From JANQOH01 sp965200095 (GTDB lineage Bacteria; Pseudomonadota; Alphaproteobacteria; UBA7887), in the NCBI GenBank assembly GCA_965200095.1, contig OZ241350.1, positions 2,542,001 through 2,606,000 of the forward strand: DNA of 64,000 bases, read 5' to 3'. The number at the start of each line of letters is the position of its first letter. Positions within the stretch are counted from its first letter, which is position 1. Below, piece after piece: positions 1 through 7,391 of the stretch. The notes beneath the pieces are model-generated. The model made no database searches. It saw only the letters and a list, made by a program, of their open reading frames with translations, and was not told the origin of the DNA. Made by a program: the position numbers and the translations under genes.

Positions 1-194
1 TGGCAGATTTTGCGCCCATGCGAATAACCTTCGGTGCGGCCTTTCGCGCCAAGCCGGAGCCGCTTATACGGCTACCCGCATCGCGTTGGCAATGAGTTCC
101 TCGCGTGAACGGGCGGACGCGCGTCGAATGGCGACGGCGCGATGGCGCGGCGCGCCGGTCGAGCTTGCCATTGGCCAGCTGGTTCTCCTGTCGT

Positions 195-632
195 TCAATT
201 CCACGCCTCCGCGCCGAACAATCTGTCCCTGAGCGCGGCAGGAGCGAGGATCGGAACGGAGAACCCCGCCGCCAGCGTCAGGAGATCGCGGTCGCCGGTC
301 ACCAGGGCATCCGCCTGACCGACGAGCGCCAGCTCCAGAAAGGGACGATCGGACGGATCCCGGCACAGGGGAACGTCCGGAGGCGGATCCGGCACGGTGA
401 CCGTTTCGCAGCACAGCAGATAGTCGGCCAGGAGGAGCTTGCGGTCGGCCTCGCTCAAGCGGAATTTCGGGTAGGCGAGAACGCGGTTCAGCTCGGCCGT
501 TGTTCGCTGGCTGGCCAGGGGCAGGATGCTCCCTCCCCGCCATGCACCGCGCATCCAGGACAGGGAACCAGATTGAAAGAGCAGCGCCGACAGCAGAACG
601 TTGGTGTCGAGAACGAAGCGCCCAGGTGTCAT
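195..632 (-). CDS. PIN-domain toxin of a toxin-antitoxin pair
   Basis: This 145-residue protein has the PIN nuclease fold pattern. It starts with VLDTNVLLSALL, which carries the first catalytic Asp, and has later acidic positions in DPSDRPF and in VTGDRD near the C-terminus. PIN toxins of this class usually cleave RNA using Mg2+ held by these acidic residues. Its start overlaps the stop of the upstream antitoxin gene by 4 bases (ATGA), so the two are translationally coupled in the usual antitoxin-first order. It resembles the COG1569 'putative toxin, PIN family' group. The RNA target cannot be told from sequence. Confidence 0.85.
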   Translation of the reverse strand: MTPGRFVLDTNVLLSALLFQSGSLSWMRGAWRGGSILPLASQRTTAELNRVLAYPKFRLSEADRKLLLADYLLCCETVTVPDPPPDVPLCRDPSDRPFLELALVGQADALVTGDRDLLTLAAGFSVPILAPAALRDRLFGAEAWN

Positions 633-853
633 CCAGTTCGGCGCGCCCAGGTCACGGCGTCGGCTATGTCGGTCTCCGTGAGGCCGAGTCCGGCCAGCTT
701 GGCGCGCACAGCGTCAGCGCGGTTCGCGCGCACCGGCGTCAGCACGATCCGTCCGTTCTCCTCGGTCGCGTCGAAATACTCGGTTTCCTCGACGGCGGAG
801 ATCAACGCCTTGGGCAGGGTCAGCCGGTTCCCGGCGGTCAGTTTGGCAAGCAT
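629..853 (-). CDS. AbrB/SpoVT-like antitoxin
   Basis: A 74-residue protein starting MLAKLTAGNRLTLPKAL, the swapped-hairpin beta pattern of AbrB/SpoVT/MazE antitoxins, followed by a helical tail (AVRAKLAGLGL) that probably wraps the toxin. The start at 853 is the only ATG before the conserved N-terminal strand; a longer upstream reading is low-complexity and unlikely. The stop overlaps the PIN toxin start. By family precedent it should bind its own promoter region and neutralise the toxin. The family call rests on the short motif and the context. Confidence 0.75.
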   Translation of the reverse strand: MLAKLTAGNRLTLPKALISAVEETEYFDATEENGRIVLTPVRANRADAVRAKLAGLGLTETDIADAVTWARRTG

Positions 854-931
854 GAGTGACAATCCCAATTGACGATCCGAATTAAGGCACATAACGAAAC
901 ATAACCCCATGCGTCTGGAATGACAAGGGCA

Positions 932-937
932 ATTATA
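932..937 (-). promoter_or_regulatory. Candidate -10 box for the toxin-antitoxin operon
   Basis: The minus strand reads TATAAT here, about 80 bases upstream of the antitoxin start. It sits in a locally AT-rich stretch (about 854-945) that contrasts with the GC-rich surroundings. Nearer the gene the minus strand has two TTATGT hexamers separated by TTCG (about 884-899), which could be an operator. No good -35 lies 17 bases upstream, so this is weak. Confidence 0.3.
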
Positions 938-1052
938 ATCGCCTGGCAACGGCGCCGTTGGCGCGGGTGCGTCCGGGCGCTCTCCGGCGTCGCCGGTCAT
1001 GGGAATTCCCGGCGGCAGGATGAAAAGCATACAGGCCAGCCTGCCCCGGCGG

Positions 1053-2486
1053 CTACAGCGAGCCGAGGAAGGCGAGGAGGGCGGCGCGGTCGTCCGCCGG
1101 AAGGGCGCGGAAGGCTTCGCGGGACGCTTCAGCCTCGCCGCCGTGCCACAGGATGGCTTCGGCCAGGCCGCGGGCGCGGCCGTCATGCAGGAAATAGCGA
1201 TGGCCGTTGACGGTTTCGGTCAGGCCGATGCCCCACAAGGGGGGCGTGCGCCATTCGCGGCCCGTGGCGCGGCCCTCATGGACGCCGTCGGCCAGGCCCT
1301 CGCCCATGTCGTGCAGCAGGAGGTCCGTATAGGGCCAGATCAGCTGCCCGGCGAGGCCGGGAACGGGCCAGTCGCGCCGGGTCGCGTGCTTCGGGGCGTG
1401 GCAGGCGGCGCAGCCCGCTTCGTAGAACAGGCGCTTGCCGCGCAGCACTTCCGGCGCGTCGACATCGCGTCGCGCCGGCACGGCGAGGTGACGGCTATAG
1501 AAGACGATGGGCGCCATGATTGCCTCGGGCGCTTCCGGCGCTCCGCCATGGGGCGCGCCGACGCACTCGGCCTGCGCCGTCGTGCAATCGCCCCAGGGGG
1601 CCGGCGCCAGAGGGTTGGAAACGCCGATGTCCCCCGCCATCGCCGCCGCCGCCTGGTCGGTAACGGTCGCCTTGCCCGCCTTCCAGCCGAAACGCCCGAG
1701 GGCCATGCGCTCCAGCGACGGGCTCCAGACGCGGTTCGCGCGGCCCGATACGCCGTCGCCGTCGGCGTCGTCGGGATCGACGCGGGCGAGGATATCGGCC
1801 TCGTCGATCGCTTCGAGGAGGCCCAGCCCGATCATCGGCGGCGCGACGCGCGGGCTGACCGCTGTGTCCGGGGCCAACGGCCCGTATGCGAGATCCTCGA
1901 TCCGGTAACGGGGCGCGCGGAGGCTCGCCGCCGCGCCGTCGCCGAAGGCGACCGCCGTTTCGCGATACTCGACCGCGAGGCGGCCCTCGCGACGCAGGCC
2001 GGGGACCGCGAGGTCCTGGAGCTGCGCGCCGTAGACGGGGTCGGGCGCGCGCTGCGGGGCGGAGAGGCGCAGGATCATCGACACCGCGCTGTCGTCCGGC
2101 CCTGCCGGCGGATGGCCGCGGCCGTCCTTGAGATGGCAGCGCTGGCACGACCGCGCGTTGTAGAGCGGCCCCAGCCCGTCGGCGGACGCGGTGGAGGCCG
2201 GGGCCGCCACCCAGGCGCGGCGGAACAGGCCGTTGCCGACGAAGAACTCGCCGCGTTCGGCGAAGGACAGGCTGGCCGACGGCATGGAAAAGGCGTCGCC
2301 GTCGAACCTCGTGCGGTTGGTCGCCGTGCCGCCCGACAGCGTCTCCCACCGTTCGGCGGCGGAGAAGTCCGTCGTCGGGGCGAGGATCGCCGCTCTCTCC
2401 TCCGGATCCGGCGCCGGCGCCGCGGGAAGCGCCGCCGCGAGCGCCGGAAACGCGAGCATGAGCGCGAACGGCGCCCGCGGCGTCAT
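1053..2486 (-). CDS. Di-haem oxidoreductase family protein (DUF1111/COG3488)
   Basis: This 477-residue exported protein has a hydrophobic N-terminal signal ending near ALPAAPA. It carries two c-type haem sites, CQRCH at about residues 114-118 and CAACH at about 359-363, and a calcium-binding-like DADGDGVSG segment between them. This is the DHOR (putative thiol oxidoreductase) family, distant from MauG and bacterial cytochrome c peroxidases; the physiological substrate is unknown. The start at 2486 was chosen because the longer open frame upstream is only a shadow of the imelysin gene. It lies 35 bases after that gene, clearly in one operon. In other proteobacteria these two families recur together in iron-repressed irpA-type clusters. 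Confidence 0.85.
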   Translation of the reverse strand: MTPRAPFALMLAFPALAAALPAAPAPDPEERAAILAPTTDFSAAERWETLSGGTATNRTRFDGDAFSMPSASLSFAERGEFFVGNGLFRRAWVAAPASTASADGLGPLYNARSCQRCHLKDGRGHPPAGPDDSAVSMILRLSAPQRAPDPVYGAQLQDLAVPGLRREGRLAVEYRETAVAFGDGAAASLRAPRYRIEDLAYGPLAPDTAVSPRVAPPMIGLGLLEAIDEADILARVDPDDADGDGVSGRANRVWSPSLERMALGRFGWKAGKATVTDQAAAAMAGDIGVSNPLAPAPWGDCTTAQAECVGAPHGGAPEAPEAIMAPIVFYSRHLAVPARRDVDAPEVLRGKRLFYEAGCAACHAPKHATRRDWPVPGLAGQLIWPYTDLLLHDMGEGLADGVHEGRATGREWRTPPLWGIGLTETVNGHRYFLHDGRARGLAEAILWHGGEAEASREAFRALPADDRAALLAFLGSL

Positions 2487-2521
2487 CCCGCCCCGCCCCC
2501 GGCCCGCGACGGGGGAGCCTT

Positions 2522-3820
2522 CTATTCGAACACCGCTTCCGGGTTGTCGAGGCTGTCGGAGCCTTCGAAAGCGAGGGCGCGCAAGCCGAGCGCCGGGGCG
2601 ATGCGCCCGATCTCCGCCGTCTGCGCGACGAGCGCATCGACGACCGCCTGCACAAGCGCGTTTCCTTCTTCGTTGCCTTCGCCGATCATCCGGTCGTAGG
2701 CCATTTCCCCGCTGTCGGCCGTCGCTTTCAGACGGCCCGCCGCGGCGAGGGTTTCGTCGAGGCGCGCGCGTATCGCCGCGTCGAGCGCCGGGTCGCGTTC
2801 GCGCACCAGCGCCGACAGGCCCGGCCCCTCGACGACGCGTCCGCCGGCGCCTTCGTAGCGTCCGGCATACACATTGCGGATGCCGACGATGTTGTAATAG
2901 TGGGAATTGTGCGTGTTGTCGGAGAAGCAGTCGTGCTCCTCCTCCGGGTCGTGCAGGAGCAGGCCCAGCCGCATGCGCTCCCCCGCCAATTCGCCGTAGG
3001 ACAGGCTGCCGAGGCCGGTGACGATGGCGGCGAGGCCGGCCTCTTCCGTCCCCCGTTCGAGCGCTGCGCGGGCGGCGCCGCCGGGCGCCCAGTTCGCGGC
3101 CATCTCCTCGAGGTCGGCGACGAGCAGCGCCGCGGCGGCCGTGAGATACGCGCCGCGGCGGTCGCAATTGCCGCCCGTGCACGCCTCGCCCGCCGCGTAG
3201 TCGGTCCACGGTCGCGCTCCGGCGCCCGGGCCGGTCCCGTTCAGGTCCTGCCCCCACAGCAGGAACTCGATGGCGTGATAGCCGGTCGCGACATTGGCCT
3301 CGACCTCGTCGATCTCGTGCAGCGAGCGGATCAGCGCCGGGTCGATCGTCGAGGCGTCGATCGTCCGTCCCCCTGCGGTCAGCGACGGGTTGGCGACGAT
3401 GTTGGCGGCACGGAAACCGTTGCCTTCGCTTTCGCCATAGGCGCCGCCGTCGACGTAATCGATCAGGCCCTCGTCGAGGGGCCATGCGTTCACCCGCCCT
3501 TCCCACTCGTCGACGATGGGGTTGCCGAAGCGCCAGGCTTCGGTCTGTTGATAGGCGGGGCGGGCGGCGATCCAGGCGGCCTTCGCATCCGCATGAGTCT
3601 GGGCGCCGGGGGCGGCGAGCATGTCGGCGACGGCGCCGGCGAGGGCGCGCGCGGCGGCGAGCGAGTCCTCGTAGCCCGCCTGGGCGATGTCGGCGTATGT
3701 GTCGATGACCGCGCGCGCGTCGGTCGCCGCCTGCGCGGCGCGCAGCGGCGGTTCGGCGGCCCACCCCGCGAGCGCCGCGGCGAGCGCTGCACAGGCGGCC
3801 TTCCATCTGCGTATCGTCAT
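2522..3820 (-). CDS. Imelysin family periplasmic protein (IrpA-like)
   Basis: A 432-residue protein with an N-terminal signal peptide (MTIRRWKAACAALAAALAGW) and the imelysin hallmark GxHxxE as GYHAIE at about residues 180-185, followed by FLLWGQDL. Imelysin proteins are periplasmic or lipid-anchored, resemble the EfeO/IrpA iron-uptake proteins, and are commonly iron-regulated; no peptidase activity should be assumed. The start at 3820 precedes the signal peptide directly, whereas the longer upstream reading lacks one. It is the first gene of the minus-strand arm of a divergent locus whose intergenic region has two Fur-like palindromes. Confidence 0.85.
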   Translation of the reverse strand: MTIRRWKAACAALAAALAGWAAEPPLRAAQAATDARAVIDTYADIAQAGYEDSLAAARALAGAVADMLAAPGAQTHADAKAAWIAARPAYQQTEAWRFGNPIVDEWEGRVNAWPLDEGLIDYVDGGAYGESEGNGFRAANIVANPSLTAGGRTIDASTIDPALIRSLHEIDEVEANVATGYHAIEFLLWGQDLNGTGPGAGARPWTDYAAGEACTGGNCDRRGAYLTAAAALLVADLEEMAANWAPGGAARAALERGTEEAGLAAIVTGLGSLSYGELAGERMRLGLLLHDPEEEHDCFSDNTHNSHYYNIVGIRNVYAGRYEGAGGRVVEGPGLSALVRERDPALDAAIRARLDETLAAAGRLKATADSGEMAYDRMIGEGNEEGNALVQAVVDALVAQTAEIGRIAPALGLRALAFEGSDSLDNPEAVFE

Positions 3821-3865
3821 GTCGTTCTCCCTTGCGGACCGGTCGCAGCGTATCGCCGCCGGTCT

Positions 3866-3890
3866 GCGATTGTAAGTCACTCTCATTCGC
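3866..3890. promoter_or_regulatory. Fur-like imperfect palindrome, imelysin-proximal
   Basis: A 12-1-12 imperfect inverted repeat (GCGATTGTAAGT, C, ACTCTCATTCGC) with 9 of 12 positions matching between the arms. It lies 46 bases upstream of the imelysin start and shares the CTCATT core with the second box at 3972-3990. A Fur or related iron regulator (for example Irr) is the likely binder, inferred from the neighbouring genes. Confidence 0.5.
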
Positions 3891-3971
3891 GCGGCTTCAT
3901 CGGCGCGGCCCCCGGGCGGCCTTCCGGCGTGCTGCGGGGCGCGCCCGGGGGCCGAAAAAGAGGGCATTGCG

Positions 3972-3990
3972 AATGAGAATGACTCTCATT
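3972..3990. promoter_or_regulatory. Fur box (9-1-9 palindrome), DUF6662-proximal
   Basis: AATGAGAAT-G-ACTCTCATT is a 9-1-9 palindrome with 8 of 9 arm positions matching. This is the same geometry as the classic 19-base Fur box, and TATC follows directly as in the Fur consensus. It ends 53 bases before the start of the plus-strand operon, so repression under iron-replete conditions is expected. Confidence 0.65.
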
Positions 3991-4043
3991 ATCATCCGAC
4001 GCGGCCGCGATTCGGCGGCCCGGCAGCTCTCAGGGAGATCACC

Positions 4044-5084
4044 TTGAACGACACCCGTTCCTCCGTTCCCGCGCGCGCCCTCGCAGCGGCGTTCGCGGCG
4101 GCCCTGTGCCTTTCGGCATCGGGCGCGTCCGCGCAATTCTCCGCCACCGCCTCGGCGGAAACCCGGCCCGAAGGGTCGGGGAAGCTCCAGCAGTCCTTCA
4201 CCCGCCGGCACGGCAAGGAGCACGGCGAATACACCGCCTGGAACATGTCGACTTCGGTCGAATACGGCCTCGCCCACAACTTCACCCTGGGCGGCGCGAT
4301 CCGGACGCAGTCGATCGACACGTCGGGGCTTCTCGTGCCCGGCTACCTGCCCGGCGACGAGAGCTACACCCTGAAATTCGCCGGCTTCGACATTTCGGGG
4401 AAGCACAAGTTCCTCAACACCGCCGAGGACGACATCGGAGTCGCCGCCTACTGGCACGGCCACTACGACGCGCTCGACAAGCATTCCGGCCTGGGCAAGA
4501 CGGTCTACGCCCTGGAAACCGGGGTGGCGGTGCAGAAATACTTCATGGAAGGCCAGCTGACCTGGCTGGCCAACGCCTCGGTTAAGGCGGTCCACGCGAC
4601 CCGCGACGAGATCGCCGTGCTCGACGACGAAGGGAACCAGGCCTACGCCGACGTCACATACAACGGCCAGCCGGCGCGGCTGTTCTTCCCCGGCGGCGAC
4701 CCGGAGCGGTGCAACGAGAAGGAACCGGAAGGCGGTTTCCTCAGCGACGACCCTTCCGACAGGGAATGCTTCGAATGGCCGAACTTCGCCGAAATGGAGA
4801 TCGAGCTGAAATTCGCCACCGGCTTCAGCTTCCGGTTTGCGAACAACTGGTATCTGAGCGCCGAGGCGCTCTGGGAGCAGGAGCACGAGACCGAAGTGAA
4901 CCGTGAACGCTATTCGCTCTTCGTGGGCCCGGGGCTGCATTTCGAGGGGCAGCAGTGGTCCGCCTCCGTGGGCTGGCTGAAGCAGGTGAACGGCGGCGGC
5001 GAGAAGATCGACGATGCGGACGAGCTGCATTTCATCGAAAAGACCGACAACGAGCTCCGTCTGAAGGTCGCCTACAATTTCTGA
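4044..5084 (+). CDS. Outer-membrane barrel-like protein (DUF6662-like)
   Basis: A 346-residue protein with a signal peptide ending near ASGASA. It is rich in alternating strands (SVEYGLAHNFTLGGAI, FRFANNWYLSAEALWEQE) and ends in F after LRLKVAYN, the usual outer-membrane barrel terminus. It resembles the DUF6662 family, which I recall near FMN-binding proteins; no biochemical role is established. The TTG start at 4044 is supported by AGGGAG six bases upstream, with no better ATG before the signal peptide. It is the first gene of the plus-strand arm after the Fur box. A cysteine-containing loop (ERCNEKEPEG, then DRECFEW) could be extracellular. Confidence 0.65.
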   Translation: MNDTRSSVPARALAAAFAAALCLSASGASAQFSATASAETRPEGSGKLQQSFTRRHGKEHGEYTAWNMSTSVEYGLAHNFTLGGAIRTQSIDTSGLLVPGYLPGDESYTLKFAGFDISGKHKFLNTAEDDIGVAAYWHGHYDALDKHSGLGKTVYALETGVAVQKYFMEGQLTWLANASVKAVHATRDEIAVLDDEGNQAYADVTYNGQPARLFFPGGDPERCNEKEPEGGFLSDDPSDRECFEWPNFAEMEIELKFATGFSFRFANNWYLSAEALWEQEHETEVNRERYSLFVGPGLHFEGQQWSASVGWLKQVNGGGEKIDDADELHFIEKTDNELRLKVAYNF

Positions 5085-5679
5085 CCCGGCTTCCGGCCCG
5101 GCGCCCGGGCCCGCTTTCCGGGAGCGCGCGAAGCCCGCAGCCGTCCGCCCGGCGCTCGCCGCCCTGGTCCTGACGGCCTGGGCGGCGTGCGGCGCAGCCC
5201 GCGCCGACGCGCCCCCGGACGCCGCGCGGGCGCTCTTCCCCCCGGGGACCGGCTTCGCGCCGGTCCCCGTCGCGACGCTGGGCGACGACCGGATCGACGC
5301 CATCGAGGACGTGGCCGATGTGCGCGTGCGGCCGAGGCGCATCCGCTCCTGGCGGGCGTCGGACGCCGGCGACTGGCTGTTCATCGATCAGGTGATCGGC
5401 AAGCACGAGTTCATCACCTACGCGCTGGCCGTCGGCGGCGGCGGCGCGGTCGCCGGCTTCGAAATCCTCGAATATCTCGAATCCTACGGCGGGGAAGTCC
5501 AGCGCCCGTCGTGGCGCGCCCAATTCTACGGCAAGAGCCTGGCGAACAGCGTCCTCAGGCTCGGGCAGGACATAGACAACATTTCGGGCGCGACGCTATC
5601 CTCGCGCAACCTCACCGACGGGATCAGGAAATTGCTGCTCTTGCGCGAAGCGCTCGCGACGGTCGCCGCCACGCCGTGA
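5077..5679 (+). CDS. Periplasmic FMN-binding protein with non-canonical start
   Basis: The mature part carries DNISGAT, matching the Dxx(S/T)GAT motif at which ApbE attaches FMN covalently (Thr about residue 173). A signal-peptide-like stretch (LAALVLTAWAACGAARA) lies in frame upstream. No ATG, GTG or TTG occurs between the in-frame stop at 5062-5064 and this signal sequence. The best start I can find is ATT at 5077, with AAGG at 5064-5067 nine bases before it, overlapping the DUF6662 stop. The GTG at 5311 would delete the signal peptide and leave the FMN domain in the cytoplasm. Length from ATT is 200 residues. Inferred role: periplasmic electron carrier working with the next gene. Confidence 0.75.
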   Translation: MSDPASGPAPGPAFRERAKPAAVRPALAALVLTAWAACGAARADAPPDAARALFPPGTGFAPVPVATLGDDRIDAIEDVADVRVRPRRIRSWRASDAGDWLFIDQVIGKHEFITYALAVGGGGAVAGFEILEYLESYGGEVQRPSWRAQFYGKSLANSVLRLGQDIDNISGATLSSRNLTDGIRKLLLLREALATVAATP

Positions 5680-6143
5680 GCGCAGGTCTGAGGCGGGCGC
5701 TCTACGTCTGCATGGCCGCCCTGGCGGCGACGGGCGTCCTCTATGCGGTCCCCCGCTACGCCGACCTCTATTTCGACCGCGACTGGCCCTGGATCGCGGG
5801 GCCGGGACCGATCATGAAGGCGCATGGCGCTCTCGCCATCTGGTCGCTGCTGCTGCTGGGGGGGATCTGGCAGGTCCACGTCCGCGCGCGCATCCGCCGC
5901 CCCGACAACCGCGTCGCCGGCCTCGTCCTGACGGCGGCCATGGCGTTCCTCGCGGCGACGGGCTGGCTCCTCTACTACGCCGGCGCCCGCGAGCTGCGCG
6001 AGGTCTCCAGCCTCGCCCACACCGCGTGCGGGGTTGCGGTCCTCGCGATCATGCTCTGGCACGTCCGCCGCGGGCGCTCCATCGTCGCGCGCCGCCGGAA
6101 AACGTCTCCCGGTCCGCGCGCGCGACAGCCCGGCGGGGAATGA
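5676..6143 (+). CDS. Four-helix membrane protein, DUF4405-like, probably haem b binding
   Basis: This 155-residue integral membrane protein has four hydrophobic segments. Histidines sit in or at the helices (KAHGALAIW, WQVHV, SLAHTACG, LWHVRR), the pattern expected of a small di-haem b cytochrome such as DUF4405 or PepSY-associated proteins. The GTG start overlaps the FMN-protein stop by 4 bases. Inferred role: quinol-side electron donor to the flavinylated protein. Haem ligation is inferred from histidine placement only. The basic C-terminal tail (RRGRSIVARRRK) is probably cytoplasmic. Confidence 0.6.
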   Translation: MSAGLRRALYVCMAALAATGVLYAVPRYADLYFDRDWPWIAGPGPIMKAHGALAIWSLLLLGGIWQVHVRARIRRPDNRVAGLVLTAAMAFLAATGWLLYYAGARELREVSSLAHTACGVAVLAIMLWHVRRGRSIVARRRKTSPGPRARQPGGE

Positions 6144-6221
6144 GAACGGCGCGCATCGCGCCCGCAACCGCCGCGTCGGGCGGTCGTTGATCGCGGCCTG
6201 TCCGGCGGTTACCTTCGGCGC

Positions 6222-7391
6222 ATGATCCATGCCGCTCCGGTGCCCTGGGCGACGCGGCCCGAACACAGCCGCGGCCGGCTGCACCCGGAGCCCGAAAGCC
6301 CCACCCGCAGCGTCTTCCAGCGCGACCGCGACCGTATCGTGCATTCGACGGCGTTCCGCCGCCTCGAACACAAGACCCAGGTGTTCGTCCATCACGAAGG
6401 CGACCATTACCGCACGCGACTGACGCACAGCCTGGAAGTGGCGCAGATCGCGCGTTCGGCGGCGCGCGAGTTGCGGCTGAACGAAGACCTCGCCGAAGCG
6501 CTCGCGCTCGCCCACGACCTCGGCCACCCGCCTTTCGGCCACGCCGGCGAGGCGGCGCTGAACGAAGCGATGGCGCCCTTCGACGGCTTCGACCACAACG
6601 CCCAGACGCTGCGCATCCTCACCGATTTCGAGCGCCGCTACGCCGCTTTCGACGGTCTCAACCTCACCTGGGAAACCCTGGAAGGCGTCGCCAAGCACAA
6701 CGGCCCGGCGGACCCGCGCAGCGTCCCCGCGACGCTGGCCGCCTATAACCGTCTGCACGACCTCGAACTCGACAGTTTCGCCGGGCCGGAAGCGCAGGCG
6801 GCGGCGCAGTCCGACGACATCGCGTATTGCAACCACGATATCGACGACGCCTTGCGGGCCGGCCTGTTCGATGTCGACTCGCTCGCCGCTGCGGCGCCCC
6901 TCGTCGGCGCGGCGCTCGAAGAGGTCTCCGCGCAGCGCCCCGGGCTCGAGCGCGGGCGCCTCGTCCATGAGATCGTCCGCCGCCTGATCGACGCGATGGT
7001 CAACGACCTGGTCGGCGAGACGCGGGCGCGCGCCGCCCGCCTCCGCCCCGCCAGCGCCGCCGCGGTGCGCGCGCTCGGCGAACCGCTGGTGGGCTTTTCC
7101 GGGGAGATGCGCGCCCGTATCGCCGAGCTCAAGGCGTTCCTTCACGCGCGCATGTACCGCCATGAGCGCGTCCGGCGCATGGCGACGCGGGCGCGCCGGG
7201 TGATCCACGACCTGTTCGCGCTCTTTCTCGCCGAGCCCGGGCGCCTGCCGGAAAACTGGGCGGGCCGCGCCGCCGAACCCGGTTCCGCCGCGACCGCGCG
7301 CGTCGCCGCCGACTACGTCGCCGGAATGACCGACCGTTACGCATTGACGCAGCACGCCCGGTTGTTCGATGTATCGGTGGAAATCCGATGA
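6222..7391 (+). CDS. Deoxyguanosinetriphosphate triphosphohydrolase-like protein
   Basis: A 389-residue HD-domain dNTPase of the type-2 Dgt-like family. It removes triphosphate from dNTPs to give the deoxynucleoside. Visible motifs are HSTAFRRLEHKTQV, then TRLTHSLEVAQIAR, then HDLGHPPFGHAGE, which together supply the metal-binding His/Asp set. The length is usual for the alphaproteobacterial form, which lies directly before argS as here. The stop overlaps the argS start by 4 bases. It starts a tight operon that runs through scpB. Confidence 0.9.
   Translation: MIHAAPVPWATRPEHSRGRLHPEPESPTRSVFQRDRDRIVHSTAFRRLEHKTQVFVHHEGDHYRTRLTHSLEVAQIARSAARELRLNEDLAEALALAHDLGHPPFGHAGEAALNEAMAPFDGFDHNAQTLRILTDFERRYAAFDGLNLTWETLEGVAKHNGPADPRSVPATLAAYNRLHDLELDSFAGPEAQAAAQSDDIAYCNHDIDDALRAGLFDVDSLAAAAPLVGAALEEVSAQRPGLERGRLVHEIVRRLIDAMVNDLVGETRARAARLRPASAAAVRALGEPLVGFSGEMRARIAELKAFLHARMYRHERVRRMATRARRVIHDLFALFLAEPGRLPENWAGRAAEPGSAATARVAADYVAGMTDRYALTQHARLFDVSVEIR

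Noticed and set aside
64..543. Minus-strand open frame at the left end ending in SREELIANAMRVAV
   Set aside because: It overlaps the well-supported PIN toxin for most of its length and is Arg-rich. The last 16 codons look protein-like but cannot be tied to a start or family. Bases 1-194 therefore hold nothing I can support.
1053..3806. A 917-codon reading joining the imelysin region and the di-haem protein
   Set aside because: The first 440 codons are a shadow of the imelysin gene in another frame; the real di-haem gene begins with its own signal peptide at 2486.
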